This document shows, piece after piece, positions 56,108 through 64,000 of a DNA stretch of 64,000 nucleotides. Source of the stretch: Roseococcus sp. SDR. GTDB lineage: Bacteria > Pseudomonadota > Alphaproteobacteria > Acetobacterales > Acetobacteraceae. The number at the start of each line of letters is the position of its first letter. The stretch's first letter is position 1. The stretch spans positions 124,001 through 188,000 of the forward strand of contig NZ_JAHRCU010000008.1 in assembly GCF_019083995.1 (NCBI RefSeq), in the 5' to 3' direction. A program made the position numbers and the translations under genes. The notes beneath the pieces are model-generated. The model had not been told where the DNA came from, ran no database searches, and saw only the letters and a program-made list of their open reading frames with translations.

Positions 56108-57250
56108 TCAGTCCGGCACCAGGAGGCTCACCGCCGCCTGGCAGGCGATGCCTTCGCCCCGGCCGGGGAAGCCCAGGCGCTCCGTCGTCGTCGCCTTCAC
56201 GCCGATGCGCCGTTCCTCCACGCCCATGATGTCGGCGAGGCGGGTGATCATCGCCGCCGCATGGGGGCCGATCTTGGGTTGCTCACAGATCAGGGTGACG
56301 TCCGCATTGACCAGCATGCCGCCCCGGCCGCGCACGCGTTCCATGGCGTGCACCAGGAATTGGGCGCTGTCGGCATCACGCCACTTCATCTGCGAGGGCG
56401 GGAAGTGGCGGCCGATATCGCCCTCGGCCAGCGCGCCGTAGATCGCATCGCAGAGCGCGTGGATGCCGACATCGGCGTCGGAATGGCCATCGAGGCCGAG
56501 TTCGTGCGGGATGGTCACGCCGCAGAGGATCAAGGGGCGGCCGGGCACCAGGCGGTGCACGTCGAAGCCGGTGCCGATGCGCGGAAGCAGCCGCGGCTGA
56601 AGGGTGGATTCCACGCGGGCCAGATCCTCCGGGAAGGTGATTTTGACATTGCTCTCATGGCCCGGAACCAGGGCCACGCTCTCGCCGATCCATTCCAGGA
56701 GCTGCGCGTCATCCGTCGCCTCCGCCGTCGCGGCCTCGTGGGCGGCGCGGATCGTGTCGAAGCGGAAGGCCTGGGGTGTCTGGGCGCGGAACAGGCCGGC
56801 GCGCGGCACCGTCTCGCCGATCACGCCGCCTTCGCCGCGCTTCAGCGTGTCGGAAACCGGCTGGGCGGGGATGGCGCCGGCGCGCGCCTCGAGCGCGGCC
56901 AGCAGCGTGGGGATGGTCCCGGCCGGGATGACGGGCCGGGCAGCGTCATGCACGAGAACGGCGCTGGGGGTGAGCGGGGCGAGGGCGGCGAGCCCGGCCT
57001 TCACGCTGGCCTGGCGCGTGGCGCCGCCGGTCACGGGCGGCAGATGCGGCAGCCCCTCCAGCATGGCGGCGATGCGCGCCTCTTCGCCCGCCGCGCAGAC
57101 CGGCTGCAGGGCCTGGACGTGGCCGCCCGCCAGCAGGGCCTCCGCCGCCACCCGCAGCACCGGGCGGCCCAGGAGCAGGGCATATTGCTTGGGTTGGGGC
57201 GCGCCGAAGCGCTCGCCGCGCCCCGCGGCCAGGAGAAGGGCTGCGATCAT
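56108..57250 (-). CDS. ispDF: Bifunctional IspD/IspF enzyme of isoprenoid synthesis
   Basis: This fusion catalyses two non-consecutive steps of the MEP pathway. The N-terminal IspD domain (about 1-220, LLLAAGRGERFGAPQPKQ and VLVHDAARPV) makes CDP-ME from MEP. The C-terminal IspF domain (about 222-380, GTGFDVHRLVPGR with metal ligands, and GHSDADVGIHALCDA) makes MEcPP. Such fusions are common in alphaproteobacteria. ATG 57250 has GGAG close upstream; ATG 57271 would add seven residues. The longer open frame upstream lacks homology and overlaps dusB. Confidence 0.95.
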   Translation of the reverse strand: MIAALLLAAGRGERFGAPQPKQYALLLGRPVLRVAAEALLAGGHVQALQPVCAAGEEARIAAMLEGLPHLPPVTGGATRQASVKAGLAALAPLTPSAVLVHDAARPVIPAGTIPTLLAALEARAGAIPAQPVSDTLKRGEGGVIGETVPRAGLFRAQTPQAFRFDTIRAAHEAATAEATDDAQLLEWIGESVALVPGHESNVKITFPEDLARVESTLQPRLLPRIGTGFDVHRLVPGRPLILCGVTIPHELGLDGHSDADVGIHALCDAIYGALAEGDIGRHFPPSQMKWRDADSAQFLVHAMERVRGRGGMLVNADVTLICEQPKIGPHAAAMITRLADIMGVEERRIGVKATTTERLGFPGRGEGIACQAAVSLLVPD

Positions 57251-57362
57251 CAGCTCCGTCAGATAGGCCATATCGGCGGGCACGGGAATTCGGGGCGAGA
57301 AATCTCGTCCGGCGATACGCGCGCCGTGGACGCGGGGCGCGGTTTTGCGTATGCCTGCCCAA

Positions 57363-58406
57363 ATGATGAGCAACCGCCTCCGGCCCATCTCGCTTGCGCG
57401 CGATGTGACCATCGAAACGCCCGTGATCCTCGCACCCATGTCGGGCGTGACCGATCTGCCCTTCCGCCGCCTCGCGCGGGCCGAGGGCACCGGGCTTGTG
57501 GTCAGCGAGATGATCGCCTCCGCCGCGATGATCCGCGAGAACCGCCAGAGCCTGAAGATGTGCGACACGACCGATGAGCTGGGCGGGCCCTCCTCCGTCC
57601 AGCTCGCCGGCTGCGACCCCGCCGTCATGGCCGAGGCGGCGCGCCTCGTCGTGGACAAGGGGGCGGCCATCGTGGACATCAATTTCGGCTGCCCGGTGAA
57701 GAAGGTGGCGGTGGGCCAGAGCGCCGGTTCCGCCCTCATGCGGGACGAGCTACGGGCGGCCGCGATCCTGGAGGCGGTGGTGAAGGCCGTGCCCGTGCCC
57801 GTCACGCTCAAGATGCGGATGGGCTGGGACCACCAGAGCCTGAACGCGCCGAAGCTCGCGCGCATCGCCGAGGAATGCGGCATCCGCCTCGTCACCATCC
57901 ATGGCCGCACCCGCCAGCAGCTCTACACCGGCGTGGCGGATTGGGATTTCATCGCCTCGGTGAAGGCGGCGGTCAGCATCCCCGTCATCGCCAATGGCGA
58001 CATCGTCACCGTGGACAACGCGCTGGACGCGCTGACGCGCTCGGGCGCCGATGGCGTGATGATCGGGCGTGGCTGCTACGGCCGGCCCTGGTTCCCGCGC
58101 CAGGTGGCCGCTTTCCTGCGGGACGGCATTCGCCTGCCCGATCCGACGCTGGAGGATCAGCTGGCCATCCTGCTCAGGCACTACCGGGCCATCCTGGAGC
58201 ATCACGGCGAGGGCGTGGGCGTGCGCATGGCGCGCAAGCATGTCGCCTGGTATTCGCGGGGCCTGCCGGGCAGCGCCGAGTTCCGCGCCCAGGTGAACCG
58301 CGTCGAGATGGGCGAGGCGGCGGAAGACCTCATCATGGGCTTCTACGGACCTCTCATCGAGCGTGGCCATGCGCCCGCCTCAGAGCCCTGGCGGGAGGCG
58401 GCATGA
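57363..58406 (+). CDS. dusB: tRNA-dihydrouridine synthase DusB (NifR3)
   Basis: This FMN enzyme reduces uridine to dihydrouridine in the tRNA D-loop. The product of about 347 residues shows [17 protein letters not shown], the catalytic Cys in [22 protein letters not shown] and IANGDI. The start among several in-frame codons (57345, 57351, 57363, 57366) is uncertain, as no ribosome site is clear. In alphaproteobacteria this gene (once nifR3) commonly leads the ntrBC operon; here its stop overlaps ntrB (ATGA). Confidence 0.93.
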   Translation: MMSNRLRPISLARDVTIETPVILAPMSGVTDLPFRRLARAEGTGLVVSEMIASAAMIRENRQSLKMCDTTDELGGPSSVQLAGCDPAVMAEAARLVVDKGAAIVDINFGCPVKKVAVGQSAGSALMRDELRAAAILEAVVKAVPVPVTLKMRMGWDHQSLNAPKLARIAEECGIRLVTIHGRTRQQLYTGVADWDFIASVKAAVSIPVIANGDIVTVDNALDALTRSGADGVMIGRGCYGRPWFPRQVAAFLRDGIRLPDPTLEDQLAILLRHYRAILEHHGEGVGVRMARKHVAWYSRGLPGSAEFRAQVNRVEMGEAAEDLIMGFYGPLIERGHAPASEPWREAA

Positions 58407-59556
58407 CCGGGGTGATCAGCCGCGTGGCCGCGCTGGCCCGCCGCCCGCGCGGCTTCGCACTGCCCGACAGCGCGGCCATCCTGCAGGCCCTGCCCATGCC
58501 GGCCGTGGTGCTGGATGGCGAGGACCGCTTCCGGTTCGTGAACCCGGCGGCCGAGCTGTTCTTCCAGCAGTCGCAACAGACATTGATGGGCGTGCCTCTG
58601 GCCGAACTGCTGCCGGCCGATCATCGCCTCTTCGCCCTGCTGCATCAGGTCCGGCTGCAGGACAGCCCTGTGGCGGATCACGACCTCTCGCTGGAGAGCC
58701 CGCGCCTTCATCGGCATGGCGTCTCCGTTTACGGCGCGCCCATGCCGGACCTGCAGGGCGGCGTGGTGCTGACGCTGCAGGATGGCTCGACCGCGGCCAT
58801 GCTGGACCGGCAGCTGCACTTCCTGGGCGCGGCGCGGGGTGCGACCGCCATGGCGGCGATGCTCGCGCATGAGGTGAAGAACCCGCTCTCCGGCATCCGT
58901 GGCGCCGCGCAGCTGCTGGAGCAGGGCGCCTCCGACGGCGACCGCGAGCTCTGCCTGCTGATCCAGGAGGAGAGCGACCGCATCCGCAACCTGGTGGACC
59001 GGATGGAGATGTTCTCCGACCGGCCGATCACGCGGCGTGCGGTGAACATCCACTCCGTGCTGGACCATGTGCGGCGCGTCGCGCAATCGGGCTTCGCCTG
59101 CCATCTGCGCATCGTCGAGGAATACGACCCCTCGCTGCCCGCCGTCTGGGGCGACCGGGACCAGCTGATCCAGATCCTCCTGAACCTCGTGAAGAACGCT
59201 TCTGAAGCGCTGAGCGATGGGACTGGTGCGGGCGGCAGCGGCGAGATCCTGCTCTCCACCGCCTATCACCACGGCGTGCGCATCGCGGTGCCCGGCAGCA
59301 GCGAGCGCGTGCACCTGCCCCTGCAGGTCATCGTCCGCGACAATGGGCCGGGCATTCCCGAGGCGCTGCGCTCCACGCTCTTCGAGCCCTTCGTGACCAC
59401 GAAGCGCGGCGGGCAGGGGCTTGGCCTCGCGCTGGTCGCGAAGCTCGTTTCCAACCATGGCGGGCTGATCGAATGCGACAGCCGCCCCGGCCGCACCACC
59501 TTCCGCCTGTCCCTGCCGGCCCAGCCCCCGGGTCAGGCGGCGAATGAGAGTGACGA

Positions 59557-59560
<4 letters not shown>
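58403..59560 (+). CDS. ntrB: Nitrogen regulation sensor kinase NtrB
   Basis: This 385-residue cytoplasmic histidine kinase/phosphatase controls NtrC under PII signalling. It has an N-terminal PAS domain (about 25-130), the phospho-accepting His156 in [17 protein letters not shown], and a HATPase domain with [13 protein letters not shown]-like N box and [18 protein letters not shown]. It is coupled to dusB and overlaps ntrC by 4 bases. Confidence 0.95.
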
Positions 59561-60999
<1,439 letters not shown>

Positions 61000-61012
61000 G
61001 CGGCCCCTGACC

Positions 61013-63259
61013 ATGGTGAAGCCAGCCAGGGTCCCGCTGCTGCGACGCCTGGCCGACATGCTGCTCGGCCGGGGTGTGACGCTCGGCCTCGCGGTGGGCG
61101 CCCTTCTCATGGGCATCCTCACCTTCGTGGTGCTGTCGGATGGCAGCCCGCTCGGGCCGACGCGGCCCGGGCAGGTGGTCGCGCTCGTCCTCATCAACCT
61201 GGCCATCATCCTGCTGCTGCTGGCCTCGCTCGCCGGGCAGCTCGTGCGTGTCTGGGCGGAGCGGCGGCGTGGTTCGGCCGGATCGCGGCTGCACACGCGG
61301 CTCGTCTTGCTGTTTTCGGTGGTCGCCATCGTGCCGGCGATGCTGCTGGCAGGCTTCTCGGCGATCTTCTTCAACCTCGGCATCCAGGCCTGGTTCAGCG
61401 ACCGCGTGCGGACGGCCCTCGAAGCCTCGCTGATGGCCAGCCGCGCCTATTTCGAAGAGCACCAGAACAACATCCGAGCCGACGCGCTCGCCATGGCGAA
61501 TGACCTGAACCGTGCCGTCGTGCTGCTGCCCGATCAAAGCCTGGCCTTCGCCCGCGTCCTCGCCACCCAGGCCAGCGCGCGCGGCCTGACGGAGGCGGTG
61601 GTGTTCGAGCCGCTGCTGGGCCGCATCGTCGCGCATGCGGGTGTGACCTCCGCCTTCCTGCTCTCGCCTCCGCCCGACTGGGCGATCGAGATCGCGACCG
61701 GCGGCGAGGTGGCGGTGGTCGCCGTGGAGGAGGAGAACCGGGTGCGCGCCATCGTGGCGCTGACGCCCACCTCCGGCTTGCAGCTCATGATCGGCCGGCC
61801 GGTCGATTCCTCGGTGCTGGAGCACATGCAGCGCACCGAGCAGGCGGTGACGGCCTATCAGGCGATCGACCGCAATCGCGAGGGGCTACAGATCACCTTC
61901 GTGATGATCTTTGCCATCGGCGCGCTGCTCGTGCTGCTCGCCGCCGTGCTGGTTGGACTCGTCCTCGCCAATCAGTTGGCGGGGCCGATTTCGCGCCTGA
62001 TCACCGCGGCCGAGCGGGTGCGCGGCGGCGATCTCTCGGTGCGCGTCGAGGAGGGCGACGGCGATGACGAGATCGGCAGCCTGAGCCGCGCCTTCAACCG
62101 CATGACCAACCAGCTCGCTGGCCAGCGCAGCGAGCTTCTGGAGGCCTATCGCCAGATCGCCGAGCGGCAGAACTTCACCGAGGCCGTGCTGGGCGGCGTC
62201 TCGGCCGGCATCGTGGGGCTCGACCAGGAATTGCGGGTGAACCTGCCCAACCGCAGCGCGAGCCAACTGCTCGGCATCGACCTCGATCGCGAGATCGGCC
62301 GCCTGATGGCGGATGTGGCGCCGGAATTCGCGGGGCTGCTGGCCCAGCCCGGCACCACCCGCACGGCCGAGATCCGCGTGGGCCCGCCCAATGAGCGCAA
62401 GACGCTGCTGGCCCGCCTCTCGCCCGAGATGGAAGGGCAGGGGCATGTGCTGACCTTCGATGACATCTCAGCCCTGCTGACGGCGCAGCGCCAGGCCGCC
62501 TGGGCGGATGTGGCGCGGCGCATCGCGCATGAGATCAAGAACCCGCTGACGCCCATCCAGCTCAGCGCCGAGCGCCTGAAGCGCCGCTACCTGAAGCAGA
62601 TCACGCACGACCCCGAGACCTTCACCGCCTGCACCGACACCATCGTGCGCCAGGTGGGCGATATCGGCCGCATGGTGGATGAGTTCAGTGCCTTCGCCCG
62701 CATGCCCCAGCCGGTGATCCGCCCCGAGGAGATGGGCCGCCTGGTGCGGGAGGCGCTGGTGCTGCAGCAGCAATCCCGCCCCGAGATCGCCTGGGTGACC
62801 GACCTGCCGGAGGAGAAGCATCACGCGGCCTGCGACCGACGCCTGATCAACCAGGCGCTGACCAATCTGCTCAACAATGCGGCGGATGCCATCGCCATGC
62901 GGGTCCAGCGGGACGAAGAGGAGGGCCTTGCCTGCCCCAGGCCGGTCGGCCATATCCGGGTGAGCTTGTCTTCCGATGCGGGGCGTCTGATCATCGCGGT
63001 GGAAGATGACGGGATCGGCCTGCCGGCGGGGGACCAGCGAGACCGGCTGACCGAGCCCTATGTGACGCACAAGACAAAGGGAACCGGCCTTGGTCTCGCG
63101 ATCGTGAAGAAGATCATGGAGGACCACCGCGGGAGCATCCGCCTGGGCGATTCGCGCGAGGGGCGTGGCGCGCGGGCCGAGCTGATCCTGCCGGAGCTGG
63201 AGGCCGAGGTGGCCGGTGCCGCCGAGGGGGAGACCAGGGAGCCGCGGCATGGCGCATGA
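61013..63259 (+). CDS. ntrY: Membrane sensor kinase NtrY
   Basis: This 748-residue membrane histidine kinase pairs with NtrX. Three N-terminal membrane segments (about 20-110), a periplasmic sensor region and another segment (about 285-320) precede a HAMP linker and a PAS domain. The HisKA box is ARRIAHEIKNPLTPIQL (His near residue 506), and the HATPase domain ends with GTGLGLAIVKKIMEDHRG. The start is ATG 61013, 13 bases after ntrC. In relatives NtrYX links nitrogen and redox or oxygen status. Confidence 0.95.
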   Translation: MVKPARVPLLRRLADMLLGRGVTLGLAVGALLMGILTFVVLSDGSPLGPTRPGQVVALVLINLAIILLLLASLAGQLVRVWAERRRGSAGSRLHTRLVLLFSVVAIVPAMLLAGFSAIFFNLGIQAWFSDRVRTALEASLMASRAYFEEHQNNIRADALAMANDLNRAVVLLPDQSLAFARVLATQASARGLTEAVVFEPLLGRIVAHAGVTSAFLLSPPPDWAIEIATGGEVAVVAVEEENRVRAIVALTPTSGLQLMIGRPVDSSVLEHMQRTEQAVTAYQAIDRNREGLQITFVMIFAIGALLVLLAAVLVGLVLANQLAGPISRLITAAERVRGGDLSVRVEEGDGDDEIGSLSRAFNRMTNQLAGQRSELLEAYRQIAERQNFTEAVLGGVSAGIVGLDQELRVNLPNRSASQLLGIDLDREIGRLMADVAPEFAGLLAQPGTTRTAEIRVGPPNERKTLLARLSPEMEGQGHVLTFDDISALLTAQRQAAWADVARRIAHEIKNPLTPIQLSAERLKRRYLKQITHDPETFTACTDTIVRQVGDIGRMVDEFSAFARMPQPVIRPEEMGRLVREALVLQQQSRPEIAWVTDLPEEKHHAACDRRLINQALTNLLNNAADAIAMRVQRDEEEGLACPRPVGHIRVSLSSDAGRLIIAVEDDGIGLPAGDQRDRLTEPYVTHKTKGTGLGLAIVKKIMEDHRGSIRLGDSREGRGARAELILPELEAEVAGAAEGETREPRHGA

Positions 63260-64000
63260 CATCCTGATCGTGGATGACGAGCCGGATATCCGCTCGCTGA
63301 TCGACGGAATCCTCTCGGATGAGGGCTACGAGACCCGGCAGGCGCATAATTCGGACACGGCCATCGCGCATTTCCGCGCGCGCCGGCCATCGCTCGTGAT
63401 CCTCGACATCTGGCTGGCCAATTCCCGCATGGACGGGCTCGAGATCCTGGACGCGCTGCACCGCGAGGAGCCGCATGTCCCCTGCGTGATGATCTCGGGC
63501 CATGGCAATATCGAGACCGCGGTGCAGGCGATCCAGAAGGGCGCCTTCGACTTCATCGAGAAGCCGTTCAAGAGCGACCGGCTGCTGCTGATCGTGGCGC
63601 GCGCCCTGGAAGCGGCAAAGCTGAAGCGCGAGATCAGCGACCTCCGGCTGCGCGCCGGTTCGGAAGCGGAGCTGATCGGCGGTTCCGCCGCCATGGCGCA
63701 GATCCGCTCGGCCATAGAGCGCGTGGCGCCGACCAACTCGCGCGTGCTGATCAGCGGCCCGCCGGGCACCGGCAAGGAGGTGGCGGCGCGCATGCTCCAT
63801 GCGCGCTCCCGCCGCGCCGATGGGCCTTTCGTCGCGCTGAATTGCGCGACGCTCGATCCCTCCCGCATCGAGGAGGAGCTGTTCGGCGTGGAGCCGCGCG
63901 GCGACCAGCCGCGCCGCGCCGGGACGCTGGAGCGCGCGCATGGCGGCACGCTGCTGCTGGACGAGGTCTCCGACATGCCGCTGGAGACCCAGGGCAAGAT
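63249..64000 (+). CDS. ntrX: Response regulator NtrX, 5' part (cut by the window end)
   Basis: The first 250 codons are present, overlapping ntrY by 11 bases. The receiver domain has Asp53 (VILDIWLANSRMDG). The AAA+ domain has Walker A GPPGTGKE (170-177) and Walker B GGTLLLDEVSDMP. Where NtrC has GAFTGA, the sequence reads ELFGVEPRGDQPRRAGTLE, so the sigma-54 contact loop is missing, as reported for other NtrX proteins. It probably acts without activating sigma-54 polymerase. The DNA-binding end lies outside the window. Confidence 0.93.
   Translation, partial: MAHDILIVDDEPDIRSLIDGILSDEGYETRQAHNSDTAIAHFRARRPSLVILDIWLANSRMDGLEILDALHREEPHVPCVMISGHGNIETAVQAIQKGAFDFIEKPFKSDRLLLIVARALEAAKLKREISDLRLRAGSEAELIGGSAAMAQIRSAIERVAPTNSRVLISGPPGTGKEVAARMLHARSRRADGPFVALNCATLDPSRIEEELFGVEPRGDQPRRAGTLERAHGGTLLLDEVSDMPLETQGK

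Noticed and set aside
55940-57577. 545-residue plus-strand frame starting in the thiolase-ispDF gap
   Set aside because: It reads through a strong terminator (56026-56053) and then the complement of ispDF. The first part is better explained as an sRNA.
57251-57910. N-terminal extension of ispDF in the same frame
   Set aside because: The extension has no homology to IspD, overlaps dusB on the other strand and has no ribosome site. The IspD domain begins at the chosen start.

Overview
The window is high-GC, gene-dense bacterial chromosome. Its content points to an alphaproteobacterium, most likely of the Rhodospirillales/Acetobacteraceae (Roseomonas-like) kind. The evidence is the dusB-ntrB-ntrC-ntrY-ntrX order, a fused ispDF, a short-form prolyl-tRNA synthetase, an MmcB-type DNA repair protein, a small SdhE, and three stand-alone tripartite-tricarboxylate (Bug/TctC) receptors. 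This placement is inferred from gene content; no 16S gene or other marker is present. No rRNA, tRNA, transposase, phage gene or CRISPR array was seen.

Layout: 1-440 holds the tail of an upstream gene, its terminator and a probable small RNA. 440-3676 is proS-lolC-lolD. 3726-4862 is a family III CoA-transferase facing a GntR/FCD regulator (4859-5491). The regulator is divergent from a six-gene operon (5619-9242): a haem-oxygenase-like diiron protein, two plant-type [2Fe-2S] ferredoxins flanking an unknown small protein, a GlcG/HbpS protein and an aldehyde dehydrogenase. 9353-12266 is a polytopic membrane protein with a GT2 glycosyltransferase, then dnaE (12287-15706). 15714-29726 is mixed: nhaA, a YqhA protein, ridA plus a potassium-channel-like protein, a sugar epimerase with a DegT aminotransferase, ynfA, an atypical alkaline phosphatase, a cupin-like protein, a TTT receptor, a MOSC protein, phhB, mmcB, a cytochrome c, a GST, an M20 amidohydrolase and panC.

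29739-36999 is a tightly overlapping minus-strand run: a Gld-type ABC exporter (ATPase, permease, GldG-like, DUF4340), a Nudix hydrolase, a TTT receptor, a TorF-type porin and a histidine phosphatase. 37055-42907 carries DNA repair genes (recG, mfd) around sdhE. A GAF/PAS histidine kinase, a DsbA-like oxidoreductase and an AI-2E family permease follow. 47279-52712 is a complete peptide/nickel-type ABC importer ending in a strong terminator. Then come another TTT receptor, a zinc metallopeptidase, an SCP2-type thiolase, a second probable small RNA, ispDF, and the dusB-ntrBCYX nitrogen-regulation cluster, with ntrX cut by the window end.

The best candidate for an undescribed system is the 5619-9242 operon with its symmetric three-element control region. 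It has an intact diiron ligand set, its own electron carriers and an aldehyde-oxidising enzyme, which together suggest an uncharacterised oxidative catabolic step. The two small-RNA candidates share a 3' module and look like members of one family (AbcR/ar15-like). Further oddities are an alkaline phosphatase homologue lacking the zinc-binding histidines, a LOV-like PAS domain without the photoactive cysteine, and an epimerase with Asn in place of the catalytic Tyr.
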